From: Magnaporthiopsis rhizophila
Taxonomy: Eukaryota; Ascomycota; Sordariomycetes; Magnaporthales; Magnaporthaceae
Direction of reading: 5' to 3'
Assembly: GCA_003049465.1 (NCBI GenBank)
Contig: PYSS01000013.1
Location: 62,001 to 126,000 of the forward strand
Length of the DNA: 64,000 nt
A program made the position numbers and the translations under genes. Of this stretch, positions 11,596 to 20,919 are shown one piece after another. Each line of letters begins with the position of its first letter. Position 1 is the stretch's first letter. The notes under the pieces were generated by a model, which ran no database searches, had not been told where the DNA came from, and worked only from the letters and a program-made list of their open reading frames with translations.

Positions 11596-14418
11596 TCAAC
11601 TTGGGGCCTGCCCGGTATCAGGCTCTCGCACGTCGCACCCAGAGTCCTCGGCCGCGGACGCGATGATGTTGAGCACGCCCTTCTGCACCTCCACCTGCTC
11701 TTCCTTGAGCCGATCGCGATGCAGCGTGATGTTCCGCAGCGCCAACTCCAGGTGCTCCAGGGCTGGGCCGCCCCCGCTGCGGCCGCTGGACCGCTTGTCC
11801 CTCTCGACCCGCACGAGATATTTGACGCGCTTGAGGACGTTGGCGTGCCTCCCCGCCATCCGCGACCACCAGCCAAAGTTTGTGACCACCTCGACGAGCT
11901 TGGACAATTGCTCCCACTGCTGCGTGGTCGAGTATATCTCCAGCAGGAGGTTGAAGTTGGTCACGTTGTAGCCGGGGGCCTCCCCATGCACCTCTGCCGC
12001 CATCAGCGCGAGGCCGGCGGCCCGTTCGTGATCGCCCGCCTTGACAAATGTCGCGGCCGCCTTGTTCAACATCTGGCTGGACGTTCCAAGTCCGTACTGC
12101 TCTAAGCCTTGAAGCACGTTGCGAGCGTGTTGCCGCACGTGTCGTCCTCCCATGCTGCGGTCGACCGATTCTAGGTCTGCAGTGAAGAGCGCAATGATGG
12201 CTTCGCTGGTGTCGACGCCCTTCTTCTTCACACCCTGTAGGGTGTGAAGAACCTCGTTCAGGTTGTCCGTGCTCAGCTTCATTGCGGCGATCGAGTAGAG
12301 ACGAAGGCAGTTGGGGCAGTGCGGCATTCCCGACGCAGTCATGAATTTGTATGTCCGGACTGCCTTGTCCGGCCTGCCAACCTCGATCCAGGTTGCCATC
12401 GAGGTCGCCACGTTTGCTGGGTCATAGCGTCCCCTTGGCAGAGGTTTTCGATGCCCCCGTCTTGATCGCAGAGCCAGCGCCAGCGACACTTTTCTGGACG
12501 AAGTCGGGCACGAGAGTGCGGCGCCAGTCATGATGTTCTCCGTTACTCTGTCCGTGAGGGCCGTGCCAAAGCCCCTTAGTGCCCGGTGAACTCGCAGCAA
12601 GTCCGCGAAGCAAAATCTCCAGTGGTTCCGGCAGCTCGTCAGGATGGCATTGCTGAAGGCCGCATCCACCTCCAAGCTGGCGCCACTGCAGTACTTGATC
12701 CACGCGAGAAACGACTTGACGTCGCGAGCGGCGCCGTACTCGTTTGCGATCAGCGTGACCATGTACTTGGTTAGCGGGACCTTGAGATCGTTCAAGGCGA
12801 ACTTGAGCAAGGCTTCCGTCTCCTCGATCGTGTGGCATGCTCGATATTCTTTCAAGATTGGCACGAGCACGTCTGTGCCGTGTGTCGACACCACTCTGCC
12901 GGCGGGGTACATCCTCCGGAAGAGCGAGTCGACAGCAGCCCAGTCGCCCGCTTTGGCCCGGGCTATAGCAAACAGCCCCAGGATGCGCACGTTGTTTTTG
13001 GATTCGTGGTGATGTTTGATGAGGTCGTCGAAGTGGTCCTGCGCTGCTGATGCCTCCCCCGCCTCAAGCGCGATCTGGATGATAGTTCGGTACACGCCGT
13101 CTGGGTAGGCGACCAGGTCCGAAATGCCCGTTTCCTTGAGGGCAAGAAACAGCTTTAGCGTTTCGCTGTATCTGCTCTCTCTCTTCCAGTGAATGTAGAG
13201 AAGCTGGCTCACCCAGGCCACCCGCATGTTGACGTCGGCCGGCTGGTGCGTGCGCAGACAGTCGATCACTTCGGCCGCCCTGTACCCGTTGGCCTCGGAC
13301 ACACATTTGACCACCAGGTCGCAGACGCCGTAGTACTCGTCTCTGTCGGCCATTAGATGTCGGTGATACTGGCTGCAGCTCACAAAGAATCGGACAACAG
13401 CCTCAAACATGGAATTCTGGTGCAAGCGGTGGAAAACGCGGCGGAGGAACTCGCACGCGCCGGGCTCCCCAAGGTACCAGTTGACGCGCTCGAACAGGAT
13501 TTGATTGACGAGTGTGCAGCGGCCAGCATCCACGCCAGCCTCGATGAGCCTCTCGGCAGTTCTGAGCATCTCAGGCCCCCGCAGGCTCGGCTCCCCATTC
13601 AGACGGGATGTGAAGAGGTCCACGGCAACCTTGTAGCGCCGGCTTGGTGTCAAGCCATATCGTTCTCGGATAAGCGTGTCTTCCACTATGGGTAGTGGTT
13701 CATGCGCAAAGTAAATCTCCTCGTCCAACGGCCCGAGGCGGAGAACTGTCCGCAACACGGTCAAGGCGTCGTCCATCCGCTTCGCGGTCTGGCATGCTTT
13801 AGAAAGCCGAACCGTCACCTCCAGGAGCTCGTCCTGACCGGTCTCGTGCTTGGGTGCTGGCAGCTCGACTGTCCGTTTCAATAGAGCTGCAGCGTCCCCA
13901 AGCTGTTGTGGCCTCCCCGTTTCAATCAGCGCGGTGATATCGGCAGCAAGCTTGTGGAGGCACCTGACTTCAGGGGCTTCTCGGCGTTTCTTGCTCTGCA
14001 AGATGGCATGCTTCTTCTTCAGTTTTTCCGGGATCGCCGTCTTTGGGCGTCGTCCAAACGTTGGTCGTTTCGAAGGCCGAGCTGTTTCCGTGCCACTCTC
14101 TTGGAGTGGCCTAGCACTGGGGGTATCGGTGGCTCGAGAGCTGCCATGGTCGGACTCGATAGGGTTGCGGCGGGGGAAGGGCCAGGACTCGAGCAGGAAA
14201 GCCTCCTCATCCTTGGAGTTGATTACGTCGGCGGCGGCGTTGGAGTGATACTGAGCGGACGACTTGAGCCTCTCACCGTTGGAGAGGACTCGGCGGGCGG
14301 TGTTTATCCGGCGGCGACGGTCTTCGGTGACCAAGGCCAGGGTACAGGTTGTGCCAAGGACAAGACCGCGGAGGGCCCGTATGGCCGCCTTGGACGGCAC
14401 TGGAACGGGGGTCGACAT
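11596..14418 (-). CDS. Pentatricopeptide-repeat-like protein, probably mitochondrial
   Basis: An intronless 940-aa frame. The first 60 residues are rich in Arg, Ser and Ala with almost no acidic residues apart from one TEDRRRR patch, compatible with a mitochondrial presequence. A charged, probably disordered segment follows (about 70-150, including KLKKKHAILQSKKRR). The rest, from about residue 150 to 870, is a long array of amphipathic helix pairs of PPR/TPR character, for example FNLLLEIYSTTQQWEQLSKL, ATWIEVGRPDKAVRTYKFM and IARAKAGDWAAVDSLFRRM. Proteins of this kind in fungi usually bind mitochondrial transcripts and act in their maturation or translation. I recognise the fold type but not the orthologue, so its RNA target is unknown. 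It precedes two other genes for mitochondrial proteins on the same strand. A C-terminal helix with EEQVEVQKGVLN ends the protein. Confidence 0.8.
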   Translation of the reverse strand: MSTPVPVPSKAAIRALRGLVLGTTCTLALVTEDRRRRINTARRVLSNGERLKSSAQYHSNAAADVINSKDEEAFLLESWPFPRRNPIESDHGSSRATDTPSARPLQESGTETARPSKRPTFGRRPKTAIPEKLKKKHAILQSKKRREAPEVRCLHKLAADITALIETGRPQQLGDAAALLKRTVELPAPKHETGQDELLEVTVRLSKACQTAKRMDDALTVLRTVLRLGPLDEEIYFAHEPLPIVEDTLIRERYGLTPSRRYKVAVDLFTSRLNGEPSLRGPEMLRTAERLIEAGVDAGRCTLVNQILFERVNWYLGEPGACEFLRRVFHRLHQNSMFEAVVRFFVSCSQYHRHLMADRDEYYGVCDLVVKCVSEANGYRAAEVIDCLRTHQPADVNMRVAWVSQLLYIHWKRESRYSETLKLFLALKETGISDLVAYPDGVYRTIIQIALEAGEASAAQDHFDDLIKHHHESKNNVRILGLFAIARAKAGDWAAVDSLFRRMYPAGRVVSTHGTDVLVPILKEYRACHTIEETEALLKFALNDLKVPLTKYMVTLIANEYGAARDVKSFLAWIKYCSGASLEVDAAFSNAILTSCRNHWRFCFADLLRVHRALRGFGTALTDRVTENIMTGAALSCPTSSRKVSLALALRSRRGHRKPLPRGRYDPANVATSMATWIEVGRPDKAVRTYKFMTASGMPHCPNCLRLYSIAAMKLSTDNLNEVLHTLQGVKKKGVDTSEAIIALFTADLESVDRSMGGRHVRQHARNVLQGLEQYGLGTSSQMLNKAAATFVKAGDHERAAGLALMAAEVHGEAPGYNVTNFNLLLEIYSTTQQWEQLSKLVEVVTNFGWWSRMAGRHANVLKRVKYLVRVERDKRSSGRSGGGPALEHLELALRNITLHRDRLKEEQVEVQKGVLNIIASAAEDSGCDVREPDTGQAPS

Positions 14419-15390
14419 TTCTTAATTGTACCGAACGCCATTTCGATGGCCCATGACAGGTAAGCTTGCGGGACGTTTTCTGTTCACGGCTCTGTGCTGT
14501 GTGCCGATCCGCGGTCGGCTCGTTTTCGCCTTGGCTTTATTGATGTCGTAGCAATTGGTGATGGGCTGATGCCAAAAATCACATCAACAAGGTTCCGACA
14601 AGCTGCAGTCGCTCCTGCATGTACCATTTGTGGGGCTCTGGCAGCGCCGTCACCACCGGCCCACCGAAGCTGGCGGGGTAAACCCAATTGTGATACTGGC
14701 GATGCCATTCGCGTCGAGCAAGACTTGTGGTTGATATCTAGGTACCCTTTATTACAGGACAGGTTAAAAATGGAAAAGGAAAAAAGAAAAACATGAACGG
14801 AAAAAAGGCAAAAGCTCACTCGACTGCCCTTCGAGGGGGAGTCGAGTTACGAAAACCCCACTTTTTGGAGGTTTTACTTCGGGAGCTCTAAAGTCGAATC
14901 ACCGACAACGGACGGATTCGAATCAGCGAGCTTGGGGTTTTCTTGGCCCTCACCCGTGGAAGAAGGTTGTGGTAACTTTGTACCACGGTTGTACCCGTTC
15001 AACCACCCGGTTTGCTGCTGTGAGCTGTTGAGAATTGGACCACGGTCGGGGCATATAAGGGCCAGTCAGTCGGTAAATGGTTTTCTGGGCGGCCATGGCA
15101 GCCAGGCGGACAAAGGCTGTTAGAAAGTCAGTAGTCGGCACACTGGCATGTCCCCCGAGACAGTTGACGTCGATGAAAAGCGAGGATGTTCTATTGGCCC
15201 CCTCCCTGTCTATTCGTCTCTATCCAGCCCTGGAACGCCATCTCCCATAGATCGATCCATGGCAGCAACAACAAAACAATATTTTCGTGGGGAAATTGTA
15301 CATGACATAGTAACACAATCGAAGAATTGCCGTGCGAGAAGGCAAATCCCGCGATGGGCTCGCGGGCGGCAGGGCCCCGTCCTGTCTTCT
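14419..15390. other. Spacer with hairpin-rich segment
   Basis: This is the promoter of the PPR-like gene and the 3' flank of the carrier gene. No coding region is supported. The middle part (14818-14942) has several inverted repeats, listed separately. Confidence 0.5.
14818..14942. repeat. Inverted-repeat cluster (hairpin-forming)
   Basis: Three self-complementary arrangements occur close together. ACTCGACT at 14818-14825 pairs with AGTCGAGT at 14840-14847, with a further CCCT/AGGG pairing inside the loop. GAAAACCCCA at 14851-14860 is the exact reverse complement of TGGGGTTTTC at 14933-14942. Between these lies the perfect palindrome GATTCGAATC at 14915-14924, with a further CGAATC at 14895-14900. 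The arrangement could be a structured RNA, a small inverted-repeat element or a terminator-like structure. The pairing is read directly; any function is unknown. Confidence 0.45.
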
Positions 15391-16637
15391 CTATGTGGCC
15401 AACTCGGGTCGCTCCCAGGGTAGTATATCCTCTAGTTGCCGAAGTATGGTCTGGTATAGGAAAAGCATGCATCCGCTCTGGACGCTGGTCCAAACGAAGC
15501 GTGGTCCGACGCCCCGAAACCAGCCTCCAATGCCCTCCGTCTTGTAGAGGACCTTGAGGCCCGTGATGATCGATGAGGTCTCGAGGCCGGCGGCGCCCGG
15601 CCGCGGGGTGTGCGTCGACGGTGATGATGTCGAAATTCCGCGCCGCTGTGGCTGTGAGCTGCTGCTGGCCGATGCCTGGCTGGTGGTGTGGTGTTCCGGT
15701 CTTGCTGGCTTAGCGCTCGATGTCGCCTCCTGCGATTCGGGATGCAGCTGCGTCTGTAGCCTCGTCTTGACGACGTCGAGCGGGCACGTCATTGCGCCCG
15801 CGAGGCCGCCGGCCGCCGCCCCGGTCAGGAACTCGAGGTGCGGGCCGATGTCGCGGCTCTGCTTCCATTGGTGGGCCCAGGCCTGGCCTTGCTCGTAGAA
15901 CATAAACTGTAAGGCTGAGAAGGGGATGTCGCGGTACAGTGTCGCCTTGTAGCCGTAGAACAGCGCTGCGAAGCCCTCCTGCCGCACTATGGTCCTGGCA
16001 GCGTCAAAGGTCCCCCTGTAGTTGTAGCCTGAGTGGAAGAACGGGTTCCTGTACCGCCCCTGGAGCTGCAGGCGTGTTTTCAGAACCTCAGATGGCACAT
16101 ACACGATTGATGCAGCCACATCGCCGAGGAATCCTGCGCGTCACCGTTAGTCCCCGGCCGAAAGACGTGCGGTGCGGAGTTGAGCGTGTGAGAGAAAGCG
16201 CCGACGTACCTCCCATGAGGTAGGCGATATGGGGCTGCACTCCGTAGTCCAGCATGTGCCGCTTGCTGTACTCGTAGGTTCCGAAAAACAGCATGGTTCC
16301 CGGGAAGGACCCCATCAGCGCAGGCAGCCATCCTCCATATAATCCCCGTCGAATACCCTCCTGCCTTAGAATCGTGTAGTATGAGGAACCCAAAGATGTG
16401 TACTTGGGTGGGATGTGCACGTCGCCTTGTTGTCGGGTCTTGACAGTATCTAGCGAGTGCATCAACATGTCACCAAACGTTCCACCAATGCCGCCGGCCA
16501 GCATACACTGCGGGAACGAAGCCGTTGTCAGCCAGGATCCTGGATTTCGTCCAGAGGAGAGAGGGGAGGGGGAGATATTGGGCACGCACATGGAGGTACG
16601 GCGGCCGGGACGCAAACTCCCCTCCGTGGGGACTCAT
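15391..16637 (-). CDS. MME1: Mitochondrial carrier, MME1 (magnesium exporter) type
   Basis: Three exons on the minus strand: 16590-16637, 16210-16507 and 15391-16133, giving 362 aa. It belongs to the six-helix mitochondrial carrier family of the inner membrane. The three repeats carry SLDTVKTRQQG, PSEVLKTRLQLQGR and PLDVVKTRLQTQ. The first signature has Ser where most carriers have Pro, a feature shared with yeast Mme1 (YMR166C), which exports Mg2+ from the matrix. GGIGG, RRGLYGG and GPRFVWTSVQS also match that subfamily. A Ser/Pro-rich insert of about 50 residues sits in the matrix loop of repeat 3. The 16-residue first exon (MSPHGGEFASRPPYLH) was found by joining a GTGCGT donor to the acceptor before CMLAGG; the upstream ATG choice is the least certain part. 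Substrate assignment rests on family resemblance only. Confidence 0.88.
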
Positions 16638-17297
16638 ATTATCGTGTTCTTAAAAAGACCGTTTTTGGTTCCTTCCGAAAATGCCCGCCGGGAAGGGTGT
16701 CGAGGCGCCAGGTCCATGGTAGGCCAAACCCGGGCGACGAAGGGCTGGCTTTTTTCTTTGCGCCGCAGCCGCGTGCGAGACGCAGATTGTTTGACGGACC
16801 ACGGTGACGTATGCGGCTCTGACGGCCAGAGAAAGCAGAGGAAAAAAGGAGAGTGTGGCGGGCGCCGCCTTGGCACGCAGGCAGCCCGCAGTAGCGAATG
16901 GTCGAAATATTCACCCGGCGGACGCTCAGGACTTTTGACGAGGAGCTGTCCCGCCGCGATGGCCGAGACAGCGGGACGACCGGGTAGGTGATTGTGTCGG
17001 CGTCCAAAAATTTCCTGTGTGGTCCGTGCGTCGTAATGATGGGCGCCGATTATCGCTTATCCCACAGAAACCCCTGTCGCCTCCATCCGCTGGCCAACAG
17101 AGCGAGGGTTCGGGATCGGATTCCTCGGTGAGGGCTTCCGAAGATTGAATTGAGAGATTATATATTGCTCGCGCGATTTCAGGATAGTCTTTTGTATAAT
17201 CACAGGGCTGGTAGGTATCGTGGTTGGTTTTACATCGCCGTGGGTGTGTAGTATGTACAGAAAAGAAACAGTGTATCGTCGGTGTCGACAGGCCGAT
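16638..17297. other. MME1 promoter and IMP2 3' flank
   Basis: This lies between two minus-strand genes. No coding region or recognised motif is supported here. Confidence 0.5.
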
Positions 17298-17974
17298 TCA
17301 CCAAAACCTCGGCGTGCGCTGTGCACGCTGATGAACTGAGGCCTGCTCATGCTCCTCCCACCTGATCCTGCCGGCCCGGCGAAATGGATAGAGGATGCGG
17401 GTAAGTCTGCCCCTGACAAGCCGTCGAGATATCGGCCCGTAATCGTTGCTGTCGCGGGAGAGGCTGGCACCACCGTCCCCTTCCACCCAGATGTAGTTCT
17501 GAGGGACGTGAACAAACGAGCCCTTGCGGGTGCGGATGATGTCGCCCTCCAGACCGATCACTCTTTTGACCGAGATTTTGTTTGGATCATGAGGTGCCCT
17601 GAGTAGCGATTAGCCTTATCTATGCATATGTAGAAAAAAAAGAACTCTGGTTTTGCGAACGAGAAGAAAGAGAGGGCTCACCAGAACTCGACAATCATGC
17701 CGTGCTCGAGCTTGTCCTGGGCATTCCACTTGATGCTCAAGCATACGTCTTGGCGCAGTGTCTGGTTGAACTCCGGGTTGAAGAAGGGGTACATGGACGG
17801 GCCCTTGATCCAGGTTAGGTCGGCCACGTTTGCCTTGACGTAGGCGATGACGGGCAGCCACAGGCCATATTGGACAAGATATCTAGCCGTCTGCAGGCCG
17901 AGCGCGAATGGCTTGTTGTTGCTGATCCTCGAGGCCGACCCTCTCATCCACGCCCATGCTGATCCGAGAGCCAT
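17298..17974 (-). CDS. IMP2: Mitochondrial inner membrane protease subunit 2 (signal peptidase S26)
   Basis: Two exons, 17682-17974 and 17298-17598, giving 197 aa. This is a type I signal-peptidase-like serine protease that trims sorting signals of proteins destined for the intermembrane space, working in a complex with Imp1. A hydrophobic segment near residues 35-48 is the membrane anchor. The catalytic Ser lies in GPSMYP (Ser60) and the catalytic Lys in SVKRVIGLEGD (Lys109). The third conserved block is SRDSNDYGPISRRLVRGR, which with NYIWVEGD fits the IMP2 rather than the IMP1 branch. The splice joins EFW to APHDPNK and keeps frame. The start at 17974 is the first ATG in the frame of the domain. 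A frame in another register begins at 18077, so an extra 5' exon cannot be excluded. The last 20 residues after the S26 domain are not conserved in my recollection and might be altered by an unseen intron. Confidence 0.9.
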
Positions 17975-18725
17975 CTGTCGAGGTGGCCCAGGGCCCGGGC
18001 CCAATCCCGGCCCACTGGAGAGTTCTCGATGCGTGCTTGGTCAGGCTGTTTGCTGCGTCTGTGTTTATCGAGCTCATGATATGGATGGTGCTTCTGCGTA
18101 TTCCATTTCCGGATTACTGCTCAGGCCCGGCGTCAGCGGTTCGCATGTTGGAACCAGCTGGCGATTACAATGATTGAGCGAGAATGGAAAGCAGCACCAC
18201 CCTCTGATGAAATCCAGCATGAGGTCCACAACCCACGCCAAGGTTCCGAAAAGGTTCAAGGAGCAACAACATACATCAGCAACCACATCATTCTCAATTG
18301 AACTTTGTTTAGATTTCCAATCTCACACGTGTTCTGTAGTCTCATCACTTCTCAGTGTCTCGATTGCTTTAGCCTTTTTTTTCGTCTCATCCCAATGCCT
18401 TTTTTTTTTTTTTTGGTTCCCTTTCTACCAAAAACCGCTTTTGCGAGGTCTCTGAAGATGCGTGGGAATGCAGCATGCCCGCCATCGCCGTCCTTGCCCA
18501 CCCAAGACATGAAAAGGAAATCTCTATGACTACCACCCCCTATCTCTTTATACACCGCAGACGGTTGCTCGTATATCCGGCCGAAATCGTGGTTTTGTTT
18601 CAAGCACCGCTCCATGAGGCTGGTGGCCTAGTCTCATGTCCCCTCTCTAGCCTTGACTGGCGGGGGTGAGCAGCAAATAGGAAAGGAAAGAAGGAAAGCA
18701 GAACTTCTTGTACTCAATTCCTGAC
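17975..18725. other. IMP2 upstream and SUI2 3' flank
   Basis: This holds the promoter of IMP2 and the 3' flank of the eIF2-alpha gene, both on the minus strand. It is AT-richer than the neighbouring exons with T runs near 18375 and 18400-18415. No coding region is supported. Confidence 0.5.
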
Positions 18726-19944
18726 TTAGAGAGTCTCAGGCACATTGTCGTCGCTTTCGCTGACACTCTCGTCTCCGCTGACCTCGGCATTCTCCCTCTC
18801 GCGCTTCTCCATGAGGGCCTGGAGCTCCGCATCGTCGGACTCAGTAACGGCCTTGGGCTCCATCTTGACGACCAGCTTGCCACCTGCCGACTCGATGTTG
18901 GTCCTGATGTCCACAATGGCTTCCTGCAATCGTGTGATACCCGTATTCTTGTCAAGGCAAGTGCTGGTCAAAACGTAGAGAGGCGGCGACACTAGCTTGA
19001 CCTTGACCTGGTTGTCGTCCGTGTTACGGGACTCGGCCGTCCTCAAGGCCGTCTTGATCGCATCGATACCGTCGTATCCGAAGCACGTCACCTCCACATC
19101 TGCCCGCACCTTGGTCGGCTGTGGCGTCAACCGCTTGCTGATATATGACTTGAGTTCCTCCGCGACAGGCTCGCTGGGGAAGGTGATGTCGTTCCAGACC
19201 TCGGGGTTCCTGACAAGCAAAAAGATCGTCCGTCTAAAGTTAGCAGATTGCCACAGGACGCCGTGCTGTTTCCTCCAAGGGGCCGGCGCTCGGAGGACAT
19301 CAGGGGGCCAGCTCACGTTATTGACAGCTTGAAAGCGTCGATCGAGTGACCGTACTTGCGGTTCAGCGGCCAGGCGATGGCCTCGTACAGGCTCTCGATC
19401 GGGACCAGCGTCTTCTCGGCGACGTGGCGCATAATGGAGTGCACCATCTTGCTCTTGTTGTACCTCTCCTCGCACTTGACGATATCCTCCTGCGACACAC
19501 GGCGTTTCGACAGGTCAATGTAGCCCTTCTCCTTGTCGACACGGAGAACCACGACGACCTCATTTCGGCCGACCCGGATAAGCTTCTGGATACTTCGGAT
19601 ACGACGCCTTGACAGCTCAGAGAGCAGGATCATGCCATCGATGCCATCGTACTCGAGCAGCTTGACATATGCGCCCATGTCGGCAATCTTGATGATTTTT
19701 CCCCTGTGTCAGCTGCCTATAGTCGCACCACATCGCCAGCACTCGGCCAAGGACCATGAACGAACCTGTTTGACTGCACTGAATGTTAGCCTCCATGTCT
19801 CGTGCCTGGTGTCTGCACAGAGCCGACTGCGGGGCAGGCGATTTCTGCGCTGCTGCTGCGTGTGTGCTGCTTACCATTGACCATGACAAAGCTGTCAATC
19901 TCCGGGTACTTCTCCTCGTAAAAACGGCAGTTTGTTAACGACAT
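18726..19944 (-). CDS. SUI2: Eukaryotic translation initiation factor 2 subunit alpha
   Basis: Four exons: 19875-19944, 19766-19773, 19317-19687 and 18726-19209, giving 310 aa. eIF2-alpha is part of the eIF2-GTP-Met-tRNAi ternary complex and the regulatory subunit through which stress kinases such as Gcn2 lower initiation. The N-terminal S1/OB domain runs from about residue 15 to 90. It contains the phosphorylation site in MILLSELSRRRIRS: Ser52 counting Met1, the classical Ser51. Helical and alpha-beta domains follow (TCFGYDGIDAIKTAL), then an acidic tail ending near DDNVPETL. The second exon is only 8 nt and completes the conserved VNVKQIADMGAYVK; without it the frame breaks. The intron after it ends in AAG. 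Length and order match the family. Confidence 0.94.
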
Positions 19945-20919
19945 CTTAGCTGTGTTTCCGGCCCGTCGCCCCGAGATCGAGAAAGAAAGAAAATTATGTC
20001 GATAGAGAGGTCGGGTCGAATCTGCGCCGTCGCGGAAGCTTTTTGCACCAGGGCTGCTTCAATAATTGGTTCGGGAAAGTCGCAGACGCTCGTCGAACTG
20101 TTCGCGCGAAGCCTGATGATCTGCTGATTTCTGTCCTCGTCTCCGGGGGAGCGGCGGTATTAGGAGGATTGGCGTCGCCGTGAGGATGTTTTGAGTCACT
20201 GTCAGAATTTTTTTTTGGCAGCGATTCGGCCGTTTGTGATCTGATGTCGACTCTGAATGGTGGGGTCGCCTTTTCGCAGTGGAGGTGAGTGGCGGCGTTG
20301 GGCGCTGGCGGCACAGGCTTGGGTTGGCGGGGTCTAGTGCGGGAAGCTGGCCCTGGCCCCGTCCGGGTGCTTGGCAAGCAAGAGGAAAACGGTTCCGTTT
20401 AATTGCATAATCCACCAATGGCACCGCCCAATCACAAACGCACGGGCTGGAGCTTCAGGCAGGCATCCTCGGCTCGAGGTCCATTTCTTACGCCGGAGCT
20501 TTTCCAACGCGTGCTCCACTCCCATGACCACAAAACTCTTCTTCCACGCCTTCTTCCAACCCCTTTAAGCTTTGTCTTCCCACCCTCTATCCTCTCGTCC
20601 GATGTCCCTCGACGAGCATGATAGCCGCCTTTCTAACATGCGACAGTGCGGAATCCATGGCCCGCACCAGGCTTGAACCCTGTCGCCCCAACGCCATCTG
20701 TTTGCAGGACTCTGGCATCCAAAGCTCTGGTTGGCCTTCGATCGGGCTGCTGGTTTGCTGCGACATGCCCGGCTCCCCGATCGCGGGTGATCTTGTCCGA
20801 GTGTTCAGCAAAGAGCCGGCAGAATCGACCTCCGCTTCAGAGGCTCGTACCTGGCATTTGCATCATAAAACATAAAGGCTTGCTCCTTAGGTCCTGAGGA
20901 AGCCCCGCCTGCCGGAACC
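19945..20919. promoter_or_regulatory. Shared divergent promoter region SUI2/NTE1
   Basis: The 975-base spacer separates two start codons pointing away from each other. It has two CCAAT boxes on the plus strand at 20415-20419 and 20428-20432, 13 bases apart, roughly in its middle. I saw no TATA box close to either start and no coding region. Confidence 0.5.
20415..20432 (+). promoter_or_regulatory. Paired CCAAT boxes in divergent promoter
   Basis: CCAAT occurs at 20415-20419 and again at 20428-20432 on the same strand. They are about 470 bases from the SUI2 start and 490 from the NTE1 start. CCAAT-binding complex (HAP) sites are a common feature of fungal promoters, and the pairing is more notable than a single hit. 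Function is inferred. Confidence 0.4.

Noticed and set aside
20668..20735. Box-B-like GGTTCAAGC on the minus strand in the SUI2/NTE1 spacer
   Set aside because: No convincing box A at tRNA distance and no cloverleaf pairing; treated as chance.
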